DNA of 64,000 nucleotides from Virgibacillus litoralis (GCF_017873675.1 NZ_JAGGKK010000001.1:1-64000), one strand, 5' to 3'. Shown: positions 26,488 through 35,775, counted from the first letter of the stretch. Notes: generated by a model from the letters alone, not told the origin. Program-made: numbers and translations.

Positions 26488-27024
26488 TTATTTCTGATTT
26501 CTTTTCAGCATTTGTTGTAAATATTCTTCTGATTTTCCTTTAGGGATACTGAGCGTTTCCCAATTCTCACCTTTTATTTGTTTCCCAATATAAACGATTT
26601 GCCCAATATGATAGGCATAGTGCGCCATTTGCCTTTCAATTGCCTCTAATGCCGTATGACTTTCACCACGAATGAACACACTTTTCAAGAGATCCTGACC
26701 CTCTAACCCATTTAATGTTTCAAAAACAGTATTCCAACCCTTTTCCCAAACTGTTATCAATTCCTGTTTTGACGATATATCATTCTCAAATTCCTGATCA
26801 CGGTTCCTGTATGACTTTTCTCCATCCGATGTTAAAAAATCAGACCATCTGGACACCATATTACCACTTAAGTGTTTAGCTATAACAGCGACACTATTTG
26901 AAGCATCATTTAAATTCCAGTGAATATCGTCATTTGACAATTGACTTATTGTTCTATCCCCAAGATCTTTGACACTTTTAAACCGTTCTTGAACAACTTT
27001 TAAATACTCATTTCCGAGACCCAT
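26488..27024 (-). CDS. DUF1572 (DinB-like) protein
   Basis: This 178-residue protein has the DUF1572 layout: YLKVVQERFKSVKDLGDRTISQL at the N-terminus, AVIAKHLSGNMVSRWSDFLTSDGE (first His), and ERQMAHYAYHIGQIVYIGKQIKGENW (His pair) near the C-terminus. The fold is the DinB four-helix bundle with a three-His metal site. The enzyme function is not known. It lies about 77 bases upstream of the YfiT-type gene on the same strand. Confidence 0.88.
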   Translation of the reverse strand: MGLGNEYLKVVQERFKSVKDLGDRTISQLSNDDIHWNLNDASNSVAVIAKHLSGNMVSRWSDFLTSDGEKSYRNRDQEFENDISSKQELITVWEKGWNTVFETLNGLEGQDLLKSVFIRGESHTALEAIERQMAHYAYHIGQIVYIGKQIKGENWETLSIPKGKSEEYLQQMLKRNQK

Positions 27025-27227
27025 CGTTTACCCTCCCAGTCAGTATTCCGTCGTTCTGTTGCTCTATTAAACTAAAATCCAGATATAGTTTTCGCCACGA
27101 AAAAATGAATTGAAAATGTATGGTAAATCTTCTTCCTTAATGCCTTAACCGTTATCTTTCACTTTTAAAATAAGGTTTATTTGTTCCACTTGAATAAATA
27201 CCTTGTTGCACTAAACCGAAAATACAA

Positions 27228-27971
27228 CTATTTACGAGTGATGCTTCTTGAATGACAACATGAACCTGGAATTTCAGTGTAATCGTAAGCATCATGGAGA
27301 CGCCACCATTCATATGGGGGAGATTGCGGCCAGCCTTGGGGCGAGTTTTCCCAAGTTTCTTGTCGGCCAAATGGTGTTAGGTCAAGGTAGTTAAAAGGAC
27401 TTAAGAGTGTATCGAGACCTCGTAAATACGTAGAATACGTGTGGAAGACACGGTCTCCATCACGCAGAAAAACACTCAAGCCCTGGTGTTGAAGCTGTGC
27501 ACCATCCTTTGATGTGGCCTCAAAATCGTAATTAAATTCGCTTTCAAAAGAAGAAAACCACGGTATCCCCCAACCCATACGTTCTTTAAAGTGTTCGATT
27601 TTGCTCAAAGGTGCCTGGGACACCAAAACTAAAGAAGTACCACGAGCATACAGATGAGAAAGGTGTCCCATACTATCAACAATCATGGAGCAACCCTCGC
27701 AACCCTCATCCCAAGTCGGATCAAACATAAAGTGATATACAATAAGCTGGCGACACTCCTTAAATAAATCAAGTAAACTTACTTCGCCATTTCGTCCTTC
27801 AAAAATATAATTTTTATCGATTTCAACCATAGGCATCCTGCGACGCTCAGCACTCAACTCATCCTGCTTACGAATAATCCCCTTCTCCTTTGTTAATAAC
27901 TTCTGACGAGCCGCAAGCCATTCATCATGCGTGACAATCTTGGGAAGATTTACGCTAATATCCTCACTCAT
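27228..27971 (-). CDS. DUF899 thioredoxin-fold protein
   Basis: This 247-residue protein of the DUF899 family is a thioredoxin-like fold. The characteristic region YHFMFDPTWDEGCEGCSMIVDSMGHL places a CEGC pair near residues 92-95. Near the C-terminus is SPPYEWWRLHDAYDY. The open frame extends to 28076, but the ATG at 27971 follows AAGGAGTATATTTT and matches the family N-terminus (HDEWLAARQKLL), so it is the chosen start. Function is unknown; a redox or peroxide-related role is often suggested. Confidence 0.88.
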   Translation of the reverse strand: MSEDISVNLPKIVTHDEWLAARQKLLTKEKGIIRKQDELSAERRRMPMVEIDKNYIFEGRNGEVSLLDLFKECRQLIVYHFMFDPTWDEGCEGCSMIVDSMGHLSHLYARGTSLVLVSQAPLSKIEHFKERMGWGIPWFSSFESEFNYDFEATSKDGAQLQHQGLSVFLRDGDRVFHTYSTYLRGLDTLLSPFNYLDLTPFGRQETWENSPQGWPQSPPYEWWRLHDAYDYTEIPGSCCHSRSITRK

Positions 27972-28134
27972 AAAATATACTCCTTTCTGATTGCATTCAT
28001 ATATTAATTCTTTTCGTTGCTTTAAAATCCTTTTTCTTAACAAAAATGCCCTTATATAAAATTTAGACGCAAGCACTTATTCCTGATTTGCCCCCGTTTG
28101 TGTAAGCCTGAAATTAAATCAATTATTTTCTCCA

Positions 28135-28176
28135 CCTCAAAAAGAAAACCACCGCTAATTTAGTCGGTGATTTTCT
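28135..28176 (-). terminator. Terminator after AHSA1 gene
   Basis: On the minus strand AAGAAAATCACCGACTAA pairs with TTAGCGGTGGTTTTCTT and is followed by TTT. It begins about 14 bases after the stop at 28190. Confidence 0.75.
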
Positions 28177-28189
28177 TGCATGGTCCGGA

Positions 28190-28687
28190 TTATTTTGATT
28201 CCTTTGATAAATAATCTTCTAATTGATTAAAGGTGCCTAAAAATCCTTCATGAACCATAACTTGTGATTCTCCAAAGGTTTTCAGTTCCTCTTCAGTTGC
28301 TGATGTAGCAGGAGCCACTATTGCTGTAAGGGTTGTTTTACCCCCATTTTCAGTGAACGTCAGTGTATTCAATGTTTCCAATGGCCAGTTTTCGTTAAAA
28401 GGTGCACGCACAATATTTCCTTCCTCATCAGAAAAATAACTGGTGTAAACGACTCTCTCTGGTGTAATCATTTCATTGTATATAAATTTAACCCACATTA
28501 CATCGCCATCAGCAGGGTTCTGGCTGTAATGGAAGACACCTCCCGGACGAAAATCTGCTTTTGCAACATGAAACGTCCACTCTTTCGGCCCCCACCAGTT
28601 CTGTAAATGTTCTGATTCGGTAAATGACTTAAACACCAGTTCTCGTGAAGCATTGAAAGTATGGGTTATTTCAACTTGGTTTAACAT
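28190..28687 (-). CDS. SRPBCC/AHSA1-domain protein
   Basis: This 165-residue START-like (SRPBCC) protein of the AHSA1 type begins EITHTFNASRELVFKSFTESEHLQNWWGP, the usual opening of this family, with a C-terminal helix GFLGTFNQLEDYLSK. The fold binds hydrophobic ligands or acts as an Aha1-like co-chaperone. The frame is open to 28735, but GGAGGGACC lies before the ATG at 28687, which also fits the family start. Confidence 0.9.
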   Translation of the reverse strand: MLNQVEITHTFNASRELVFKSFTESEHLQNWWGPKEWTFHVAKADFRPGGVFHYSQNPADGDVMWVKFIYNEMITPERVVYTSYFSDEEGNIVRAPFNENWPLETLNTLTFTENGGKTTLTAIVAPATSATEEELKTFGESQVMVHEGFLGTFNQLEDYLSKESK

Positions 28688-29064
28688 TTTGGTCCCTCCA
28701 TTAATTTTATTAGTTATCTTTCTTTTTGATTTCACTCTTTTGTAGTTACTGCAAATATCGATAATTAAACCATACCTCTTACTCCAGGATTGCGCCTGTT
28801 AACGCATTCATTTATAGATGGATTAAACTTATTACTTCCTTATGTTTTCTTAAGTCTATCACATACTATTGCTATGAATTTCTTCTCGATTGCTCAATAA
28901 TCTGGACGTATTGCTGCAGATTAGGGTTCTTATTTTTGATTACATAAGAAACATTAGCAATACTGCTGCTATCCACCTTTAAAATAATGATAAAGTTGAT
29001 TCAAGATAATAATTCTTTTATATTAAAAATAAGATGCTAGATTCATAATGAAAGGAGCAGGATT
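28688..29064. other. Intergenic stretch with orphan 3' fragment
   Basis: Between the AHSA1 gene and the PdxH-like gene a minus-strand frame at 28872-29000 encodes 42 coding-like residues (KVDSSSIANVSYVIKNK, then QQYVQIIEQSRRNS). It has no start codon, so it looks like the 3' end of a lost gene. Nothing else was recognised. Confidence 0.35.
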
Positions 29065-29718
29065 ATGAAGCAAGCAAGGGATTTATTAAGCAATTTAAAG
29101 TCATTGGCCGGTCCGTTACCAGAATTTCATCCAAATGAGATAACGAACAACCCGTCAGATTTGTTTTTGCAATGGCTGAACACGGCCATTGAAGAAGGTG
29201 TTAACGAACCTCATGCAATGACACTATCAACTGTCGATGCGGAAGGAGCTCCCGACGCCAGAGTATTAATTTTGAAAGATGTAACCCGTGACAGGTGGTA
29301 TTTTGCAACATCACTGGCAAGTCGAAAAGGAGAGCAGCTGCACGTAAACCAGAAAGTCGCCTTAACTTTTTATTGGTCTGAAATAGGCAGGCAGGTTCGA
29401 ATACGTGGAGTCGCTTCCGAAATGACAAAAGAGAGAAACACGGAGGATTTTTTGAAGAGGTCGAGTGCAGCTCAGGCAATGGCACTAATCGGAAATCAGA
29501 GTAAAACATTGGATAAACGAGAAGATTTAGAGAGTGAACTGTTAAAAACGAAAGACTTGGTAAATCAAACCCCTAAAACAATAAGCCCCAACTGGAAGCT
29601 TTTTGCTGTCCTTGCTGATGAAATCGAATTCTGGCAAGGGGATCCGGAACGCAAGCATATGCGGGTGCAATATAAGCGTAACGGTGAGCAATGGAAGCAT
29701 CGTTTGCTTTGGCCTTGA
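29065..29718 (+). CDS. pdxH: Pyridoxamine 5'-phosphate oxidase-like protein
   Basis: This 217-residue FMN flavoprotein is of the PNPOx/PhzG type. The FMN-binding core is EPHAMTLSTVDAEGAPDARVLILKD (residues about 49-73) and GRQVRIRGVAS. The C-terminal dimerisation domain has EFWQGDPERKHMRVQYKR and ends HRLLWP, where classical PdxH ends with RLSP. It would oxidise pyridoxamine or pyridoxine 5'-phosphate to PLP; the altered C-terminus leaves room for a PhzG-like or other oxidase role. AAAGGAGCAGG precedes the ATG. Confidence 0.85.
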   Translation: MKQARDLLSNLKSLAGPLPEFHPNEITNNPSDLFLQWLNTAIEEGVNEPHAMTLSTVDAEGAPDARVLILKDVTRDRWYFATSLASRKGEQLHVNQKVALTFYWSEIGRQVRIRGVASEMTKERNTEDFLKRSSAAQAMALIGNQSKTLDKREDLESELLKTKDLVNQTPKTISPNWKLFAVLADEIEFWQGDPERKHMRVQYKRNGEQWKHRLLWP

Positions 29719-29808
29719 ACAGCCTTAACAGAATACTATTACCAAAACGGCTTGCTTTTGAAGAACCATCTTCCGCCAAAATGGTATGCACGGATCTAAT
29801 CTATTGTA

Positions 29809-29846
29809 AGAGAGGTTAAAGTTCTATAAATAACATTAACCTCTCT
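29809..29846 (-). terminator. Terminator overlapping the sortase stop codon
   Basis: AGAGAGGTTAA (29809-29819) pairs perfectly with TTAACCTCTCT (29836-29846). The right arm covers the TAA stop of the sortase gene. It may serve both the sortase transcript and the convergent PdxH-like transcript. Confidence 0.65.
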
Positions 29847-30477
29847 CACCAGATTGCTCTACAAAAACTGGTTCGGCATAAACTATATATCTCTTAGGAG
29901 CATTTCCTATATAGCTAAATGGATAACAAGTTGTTAACGTAAGTATTTCATTTGGTGCTGTCGAACGAATCACTGTACGATCATCTGCATCTACAATTTC
30001 CGTATATTTAATTTCATACTTATACTCTCCGTCAAGCATTTCAACAACTATATAATCGCCAATAACAAGATCACCTAAATTTTGAAACACTGTGTTTCGG
30101 TGACCTGACAGAACAATTTGATTATTTTGCATTGGGTAAGAAGAACCGATAAAATGCCCGACCCCTTGTTTAAGTTCTTCCTCCCCCGTACCTTCTATTA
30201 TTGGAAGCTCCGCCTTTATGCTAGGTATGTGTAAAACACCAAAAATTTCTCCTTTTTCAAATTGATAGGATTTAGGAGTTGCCTTTTTAGTAATCACTTG
30301 TGCTGAGCTAGATACCACTTTCGATTTTGCAATTTCATGTGCTTTGTCCTGTGAAATTTTACTGTCTACCATTAGCCACGATCCGTATAGCAAGAAAATC
30401 CCACCTAAAGTAGATAGGATAGATACAATTACAATTATGCTGACCTTCTTTTTCTTTACTGACATAACATTTTCCAA
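29836..30477 (-). CDS. Class D sortase
   Basis: This 213-residue sortase has an N-terminal membrane anchor (residues about 12-34). The catalytic domain starts near GEIFGVLHIPSIKAELPI. The active-site His lies in LSGHRNTVF, the Cys in LTLTTCYPF and the Arg in PKRYIVYAE. Sortases cleave LPXTG-type signals and link proteins to peptidoglycan. It lies 71 bases downstream of an LPXTG protein gene on the same strand, its likely substrate. The TLTTC segment and the short Arg spacing suit class D. Confidence 0.9.
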   Translation of the reverse strand: MENVMSVKKKKVSIIVIVSILSTLGGIFLLYGSWLMVDSKISQDKAHEIAKSKVVSSSAQVITKKATPKSYQFEKGEIFGVLHIPSIKAELPIIEGTGEEELKQGVGHFIGSSYPMQNNQIVLSGHRNTVFQNLGDLVIGDYIVVEMLDGEYKYEIKYTEIVDADDRTVIRSTAPNEILTLTTCYPFSYIGNAPKRYIVYAEPVFVEQSGERG

Positions 30478-30548
30478 CTCCTGTTATGATATTTACATCT
30501 TTAACTGAACTAATCCCCTCCTAAAGGTAGGAGGGGAATTAAAAATTT

Positions 30549-32144
30549 TTAAGCTCTTCCTCTTTTTTTCTGATAAACGACCAAAGCAATAGCTAGAAGG
30601 CTGAATAACAATCCAAGCATTAGGAAGTTCATAGCATTTGATGCAGTATTTGGTAGTTTTTTCCCAGTTACACCACTATCATTAATAGTAGAGTCTTCGT
30701 TAGATGTAGTTTCTTCTACAGATTCTTCAAAGACAGTATATGTACTGAAATGATTAACTGTGGCGATTACATTTCCATCTTCGTAAGTTCCACCGATTTT
30801 TTCCCACTCATTAGTTTCTTCATTAAGGAAGTAAATTGCTAAATTATTCGTGTCCTTTACCAATTCTTGATCTACTGGGAAACGGAGTGTAATTGGTTGG
30901 TCAAATTGACTGACAAGTTTATTCCCCTGGGTAATACTAAAGTCAAATACAGCGCTAAGAGCACCATTAACAGCTTCCAATTTATCCAAGTTTATTTTTG
31001 TGACTTTTGAATTTTGTAATACGTTAGACGGTACGGAAAGTTCAACCTCACTATGATCAAGCTGGATGGTTGCTTTACGTTGTAACAATTCATCCATTTC
31101 TTCTGGACTAAATTGAATAGTTGAGTTCTCTATATTAAACATTTTTTCCAAGTTGACGGTTAATAATCCTTCGTTTGCAAGTAAATCAATTACATTCATT
31201 GGAAGTTTTGCCGTATTCTTCGTAATGTTTGGATCAACAGTAATATGATTTTTTAGAGAAACATCGTCTCCCTTAGATTTCTCTTTTTCATTATTACTTT
31301 CTGGTTCTGTTGTTGCTTCAACGGACTTAGATGCAGTTGAATCTTCCGAAAATACGCCTCCCCCAATTCTGATTTTGTATGTGGTTGAAGGTTCTAAATT
31401 ATCCAGCGTAAATTGCTGTTCTCCGTCCACTTTAATTCTACAAGGGGAAACAGCGCCTATTGGAAAACATTCACTCCATTTTGAATCAAGGGATACGTAC
31501 ATATAAAGAATTCCGTCTGGAACGTTTGTGTTATTCGCAGTCCAACTTATCGTAATCGAATGATCTGTACTTTCCTTAATTTCAACATCTAAACGCCTTA
31601 TATACTCCTCCGTTGTTCCCAAATATTCCTCACCGTAATCGTAATAATAAAAGGTATACCCTTTTTGTGCTTCTTGCTCTGCTTCACTTAACTGTTCAAA
31701 TTTTGCTTTTTGATCTTTCGCATATGCAAGTGATATTGATTCTGTTTCTTCCAACCTATCCAAATAGTCGGGGGAAATTTCAATTGTTTTTACTTCCATA
31801 TCGGTTCTAGGATTGGATTTAGGAAAGGACTTATGTAATAATTCATTCATTTTATTGGTTAAATCGAACTTCATATAAAATGCAAGCAATAATTTTTTGG
31901 CTGTCAAAACTTGGTCCTCGCTTGCCTTAATGGTGTCACTTAACTCCGGTTGAATAAAAATAGAATGAAAAACGACATTCCCATCTTTATCTTTGTATAC
32001 TCGAAGTAGTGAATCATTTTGGTAATCTTCATCTACCAAGGTTAGTTTGTCATATGTCTTCAGTTCTTCTGCCTCCAAGCTATTCACCGGAAAAATGAAA
32101 AACACCACCAAAATAGCAAAGATTATTAATTTCAATTTTTTCAT
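30549..32144 (-). CDS. LPXTG cell-wall-anchored protein with FN3-like domain
   Basis: This 531-residue surface protein has a signal peptide (KKLKLIIFAILVVFFIF, residues 2-18). A fibronectin type III-like segment spans about 187-280 (ESTDHSITISWTANN to LEPSTTYKIRIGGG). Next come a charged linker and a beta-rich domain (about 300-475). A classical sorting signal follows: LPNTA near residue 496, a hydrophobic helix and a KKRGRA tail. It is presumably fixed to peptidoglycan by the adjacent sortase. Adhesion or cell-wall roles are guesses. AGGAGGAAAC precedes the ATG. Confidence 0.9.
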   Translation of the reverse strand: MKKLKLIIFAILVVFFIFPVNSLEAEELKTYDKLTLVDEDYQNDSLLRVYKDKDGNVVFHSIFIQPELSDTIKASEDQVLTAKKLLLAFYMKFDLTNKMNELLHKSFPKSNPRTDMEVKTIEISPDYLDRLEETESISLAYAKDQKAKFEQLSEAEQEAQKGYTFYYYDYGEEYLGTTEEYIRRLDVEIKESTDHSITISWTANNTNVPDGILYMYVSLDSKWSECFPIGAVSPCRIKVDGEQQFTLDNLEPSTTYKIRIGGGVFSEDSTASKSVEATTEPESNNEKEKSKGDDVSLKNHITVDPNITKNTAKLPMNVIDLLANEGLLTVNLEKMFNIENSTIQFSPEEMDELLQRKATIQLDHSEVELSVPSNVLQNSKVTKINLDKLEAVNGALSAVFDFSITQGNKLVSQFDQPITLRFPVDQELVKDTNNLAIYFLNEETNEWEKIGGTYEDGNVIATVNHFSTYTVFEESVEETTSNEDSTINDSGVTGKKLPNTASNAMNFLMLGLLFSLLAIALVVYQKKRGRA

Positions 32145-32276
32145 TACGTTTCCTCCTGCAATAATTATTCTAAATAAATTGGTAATTCAAGAATACTTTT
32201 CCTATCCTCTTATTATTTCGGCAAACTTTAATTTTTTTTAACAAGGAATAACTTTTTAGTCTTAACAAAATAAAAA

Positions 32277-32330
32277 AGACCCAAAAATATAATGTCTGAC
32301 ACATTATCGCCAGGCACTTATTTGGGTCTT
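32277..32330 (-). terminator. Nested hairpin terminator
   Basis: Outer arms AAGACCCAAA (32277-32286) and TTTGGGTCTT (32321-32330) enclose an inner palindrome ATAATGT...ACATTAT (32289-32307). On the minus strand it ends in TTTTTTATTTTG. The nearest upstream minus-strand gene already has its own terminator at 32540-32574. Confidence 0.6.
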
Positions 32331-32539
32331 GCTTCTTTAATAAAACTAAATCGTGCAACTATCTTACTGTTCAAGACAAGCCCTCGGTAGTGTAGACTTT
32401 ATTCTTGTTTGGTTCTCTTTGTATTCATCATAATAGTTAGTATTATAATGACTGGAGTTATAAGTTCGACTTTTCCAATCATCGCCAACAGCAATAAAAA
32501 CGTTATTGTATCTTTTTGGTCAGGCTAATAAACAACAAC

Positions 32540-32574
32540 GGAGCAAACCCGAACGATTACTTCGGGTTTGCTCC
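32540..32574 (-). terminator. Terminator after DUF1048 gene
   Basis: GGAGCAAACCCGAA (32540-32553) pairs with TTCGGGTTTGCTCC (32561-32574) around 7 bases. On the minus strand it is followed by a T-rich GTTGTTGTTT. It lies 39 bases after the stop at 32613. Confidence 0.75.
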
Positions 32575-32612
32575 ATATCGATGCCAGGCCAAAATCCACT
32601 AAGATTTCGCTG

Positions 32613-32951
32613 TTATTCACGACCAATCGTATTGTTTAAATTCTCGCGATATTTGTCTTTCCAAGTTTTCGTGTCCTTCACTAATTCGTCACAAAAAGCG
32701 GCCACGTCCTCACCCGTGAGCTCAGTGACTTTCTTACCATCCGCTGCACCTTCCTCAAAGAGATCGAGAATGCCACCAAAGATTTGGCTGGATTCCTTCC
32801 AGTCGGTAAGGCCACCAGTGGTCCACATGTATTTTTGGATAGCTTTGTAAGCGTTAAAGTATTCACTTGGAAGTGTTTTCGCACGCGCCTCCATCTCTCT
32901 CCATTCCCGCTTGTCATCCAGACTTCCGATAATTTTTTCAATAAAACTCAT
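32613..32951 (-). CDS. DUF1048 family protein
   Basis: This 112-residue helical protein of the DUF1048 family begins [22 protein letters not shown] and contains the conserved middle [13 protein letters not shown]. Such proteins are usually encoded directly after a PadR regulator, as here (one base separates them), and may be small partners of multidrug-sensing systems. No function is established. Confidence 0.9.
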   Translation of the reverse strand: MSFIEKIIGSLDDKREWREMEARAKTLPSEYFNAYKAIQKYMWTTGGLTDWKESSQIFGGILDLFEEGAADGKKVTELTGEDVAAFCDELVKDTKTWKDKYRENLNNTIGRE

Positions 32952-32952
32952 T

Positions 32953-33291
32953 TTATCTACTCCTTTTGATTTCTTTCGTTTTAAGTTCGTTCATTTTGCT
33001 TGAAATGAAATCCCATTTTTCCCAAAACGTTTCAACTTGCTCTTGACCTGCTGCGTTGAGTTTGTAAAATTTTCTAGGTGGTCCCACAGTCGATTTCTTT
33101 TTCTCAATGTCCACCAGTTTGTTTTTCTCGAGCCTTATTGTAATCGTATAAACTGTGCCTTCAACAACATCAGTAAAGCCAAGTTCTCTCAGCTGTTGCG
33201 TGATTTCATATCCGTATGTTTCGCCACGGCTGATGATCTCAAGCACACACCCCTCGAGCAACCCTTTCATCATTTCTGTGTTATTATCCAA
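32953..33291 (-). CDS. PadR-family transcriptional regulator
   Basis: This 112-residue winged-helix regulator of the PadR family begins with [24 protein letters not shown]. The wing region is [34 protein letters not shown], followed by one C-terminal helix for dimerisation (subfamily 2). The usual family sequence has TVYPIL-RLE; here VYTITIRLE is slightly altered. It most likely represses its own operon with the DUF1048 gene. The start at 33291 lies after a GGGATAAA stretch. Confidence 0.92.
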   Translation of the reverse strand: MDNNTEMMKGLLEGCVLEIISRGETYGYEITQQLRELGFTDVVEGTVYTITIRLEKNKLVDIEKKKSTVGPPRKFYKLNAAGQEQVETFWEKWDFISSKMNELKTKEIKRSR

Positions 33292-33939
33292 ATTTATCCC
33301 TCATTTTTAATGTAATTTCACTATATTATCCAGTACTCTGTATCACAAGTATTAAGTATTACTTATTACTGGTATATAGTAATACAGAATAGCATCTCTT
33401 GTCAAGTATGAATATTTTCTTCATAGAGCTTTATCAAGTTTGGTAGTTCATAATTCAACCTGACTTTTAAAAGAGCTTTCTCCAAATCATCGTTACTTTA
33501 ACTGCGATTTTTAATGGTTTTGTATAGGGTGGACTGAATAATCTTTGAAAATATTTTGGACTACTTTCATAACTTTGCTGCTTATCTGCCTTCAACTGTG
33601 ATTACCTGATTATACCTGATACTGCCACAAGAATTACCACTAGTTACCACCCAAAGTCAAGGAACCAGTAAGATAGTATTTTTACTCTCTTTATTGTCAA
33701 AGAAAAGGGCAATTTTTCAGTGTTTTACTGAAAAAATTACCCTCTCGTTATTCAATTCAACAATAGCGCCTGATTGTTGAAAATTCTTTTATATTGCATA
33801 GTAGTTTTGTGCTCCGTAGCAAATGACTATGTTTTGTTAATTGTTCATCTTCGGCACAATCCACTTTAATTAAATAAAGAATATTTTAAACATAGAAAGA
33901 TTAAACTATTTCTAAAAGCACATAAGTGGAGGAGCATCT
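33292..33939. other. Gene-free stretch with hairpins
   Basis: No gene seen. A hairpin GGGCAATTTTTCAGT/ACTGAAAAAATTACCC lies near 33708-33743 with a T-rich tail on the minus strand, like a terminator without an obvious gene. A REP-like palindrome follows at 33755-33782. Confidence 0.5.
33755..33782. repeat. REP-like palindrome, second copy
   Basis: TTCAACAAT and ATTGTTGAA flank the core AGCGCCTG. This differs by only a few bases from the element at 118-143. Shorter relatives with (G)CCCGTTTG cores occur at about 28090, 35120, 36364 and 37030. Confidence 0.5.
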
Positions 33940-34404
33940 ATGGCATTTTCAATATTTTTTGCATTAACAGTAATAATAAATCTGACATATGTCGTATCCA
34001 AAAAGAATCTTCATCTATTTGAAATATTCTTCATTTGGATGGTAATTAACATTATTCATCATAATTTTATGACCATCTTCGTATTGAACATGGAGATGAT
34101 CAATTTAAATAGCAGTTCAACTAGTTATTGGACAATGGCACTTATTAGGGTCTTCCTTATTCCTGTTCTTATTATTTGGTATATAGATAATACCCAGGGG
34201 GCTAATAACAGGAATAATTGGATTATACTGTTTATTTTAATACCCCTTTTAATAGGGATTGAATATCTAGCCAACCTTCTTAATGTATATGATTTTGAGA
34301 AATGGAATCTTTTTTATTCCATAATAGAGTGGGTTGTCATTTTACTTATTATAAACTTCCTCTCAACCATCTTTAGAAAAATACTTAGAAAAGAGATGAG
34401 CTAA
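33940..34404 (+). CDS. Multi-pass membrane protein, CBO0543-like
   Basis: This 154-residue protein has about five hydrophobic segments, with no signal for export and no catalytic motif. The aromatic-rich short loops (FIWMVINIIHHNFM, EYLANLLNVYDFEKWN) resemble the CBO0543 family of small Firmicute membrane proteins. GGAGGAGC precedes the ATG. It is directly followed by a second gene of the same type, so the pair may form one hetero-oligomeric membrane unit. Function unknown. Confidence 0.7.
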   Translation: MAFSIFFALTVIINLTYVVSKKNLHLFEIFFIWMVINIIHHNFMTIFVLNMEMINLNSSSTSYWTMALIRVFLIPVLIIWYIDNTQGANNRNNWIILFILIPLLIGIEYLANLLNVYDFEKWNLFYSIIEWVVILLIINFLSTIFRKILRKEMS

Positions 34405-34911
34405 TTGTTACCATTGCCAGAACAGTTTAACGAAAATGAATGGTTTATAATCCTTACCACTGTTTGTGGTTTCATATTGATTTTGTTACTCCCAAAACGA
34501 TATCCTCATGTAATTTCTATCTTAATGGTTTTGTTCACTGTAACTATTGCTATTATTATGGACCATCTAATAGCAACGCCACCCTTGGATTTATATGACC
34601 TTAATGACCTTGAGAAATATGAGGTAACAGACATAGTAACATATTTGATGTATTCTCCCTATGCATTACTATGTGTATATTTATTTGACAAGTTTGATCC
34701 AAAGGGTAAATATATTACTACATATGTCGTCTTTTGGTCTCTTTTTGCTCTAGGCTTTGAATGGTTAGCTGTGTTTTTTAATGTTTTTAAGTTTAGTGGA
34801 TGGACTTTCCTTAATTCATTTGCCTTTTATCTACTTGCTACATCTATATACATACTTTTTTTCAGATTTATTATGGACTCGTTAAAAAGTAAAAAAGCAA
34901 AAGAGGTATGA
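34405..34911 (+). CDS. Multi-pass membrane protein, CBO0543-like
   Basis: This 168-residue protein has five hydrophobic segments. Its LLLPKRYPHVISILM and FALGFEWLAVFFNVFKFSGW segments parallel the preceding gene, suggesting an old tandem duplication. The annotated start is a TTG that touches the stop codon of the upstream gene (TAATTG), with GAGATGAG as the only possible ribosome site, so translation is probably coupled. A terminator follows. Confidence 0.7.
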   Translation: MLPLPEQFNENEWFIILTTVCGFILILLLPKRYPHVISILMVLFTVTIAIIMDHLIATPPLDLYDLNDLEKYEVTDIVTYLMYSPYALLCVYLFDKFDPKGKYITTYVVFWSLFALGFEWLAVFFNVFKFSGWTFLNSFAFYLLATSIYILFFRFIMDSLKSKKAKEV

Positions 34912-34963
34912 AGTTACATTTTTGTATAGTAGGAAGATTAAAGAGGAATAACAAGTTTATAAA

Positions 34964-35001
34964 AATAGAGCAAAAATGGATTTTTACTCTATTTTTATAT
35001 A
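34964..35001 (+). terminator. Intrinsic terminator after membrane pair
   Basis: AAAAATAGAG pairs with CTCTATTTTT and is followed by ATATAAT. It is about 55 bases after the stop at 34911. Confidence 0.75.
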
Positions 35002-35110
35002 ATCGTTTTGCTACAAGTCAATTATAATGAAGACCTTTATTACACAGAATGAGTCTACTACGCAATAAAAGAGTTACTCCACAATCTAGCCCATTTCAGA
35101 AGGGTGCACA

Positions 35111-35140
35111 ATTTGATAAGCGCGCCCGTTTGTTTAATTG
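35111..35140. repeat. Short CCCGTTTG intergenic element
   Basis: ATTTGATAAGCGCGCCCGTT followed by TGTTTAATTG shares the GCGCCCG core and flanking AT-rich arms with the palindromes at 118-143 and 33755-33782, but its arms pair poorly. It seems a degenerate member of the same family. Confidence 0.35.
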
Positions 35141-35163
35141 TTTGTTACGACTTCTCCCATTCC

Positions 35164-35568
35164 TTATACACCTTTTTCCTGATACCAACGGATAATCCTC
35201 CATTTATAATCCGAACCCTTTTGCCAAACTTCAAGATTCAAGGCTCTAACCACTCTTTCACTTTCATCATCACTATATGTAATTTCATATGAAGCCGTTG
35301 CCTGATTTTCGTGTTGTGGTAAGATTTTTAATCCTGAAAAAATGAACTGTATTTTTTTACCTTTAAAGTGATTAGCGGCCTCTTCATTGCCTTCTTTTAT
35401 ATCCTTAATATTGAATTTTTCTACCTGTCCCACTGATGGCATGTAAAGACACCCCTGAAATTCATCAGAATATAGATCATTCATCTCCTCATATTTCCCA
35501 TTCTCAAATTCCTGATGTAACTCCATTAACCTATATACCTCATTTGATACTTCTTGTTCCAGGACCAT
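35164..35568 (-). CDS. NTF2/SnoaL-like protein
   Basis: This 134-residue cone-shaped NTF2-like fold protein has an N-terminal helix with LYSDEFQGCLYMPSVG, beta strands FIFSGLKILPQ and ASYEITYSD, and the ending KWRIIRWYQEKG, usual for SnoaL-type proteins. The frame is open to a GTG at 35577, but GGAG lies 8 bases before the ATG at 35568. It might bind or isomerise a small molecule; no specific role is evident. Confidence 0.75.
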   Translation of the reverse strand: MVLEQEVSNEVYRLMELHQEFENGKYEEMNDLYSDEFQGCLYMPSVGQVEKFNIKDIKEGNEEAANHFKGKKIQFIFSGLKILPQHENQATASYEITYSDDESERVVRALNLEVWQKGSDYKWRIIRWYQEKGV

Positions 35569-35775
35569 ACTTTCCACTCCTAACGAATATTATCTATACA
35601 TAATATTATTCGGCAATAACCCCCTAATTCCTTTTCCTTTTTTACGCAAAATAGATCCAATATATTATATCAGAATAAACAATACCTCCAAGACTTCTTA
35701 GAACAAATGGGTTACCGAAATAATAACCCATTCTTTCGTTAAGGCACCCGTTAGCGTAAGAAGCCAGATATCAAG

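Noticed and set aside
27152-27370. Frame overlapping the 3' end of the DUF899 gene, as if a frameshift
   Set aside because: The DUF899 frame itself reaches the normal family ending near WWRLHDAYDY, so no frameshift is needed.
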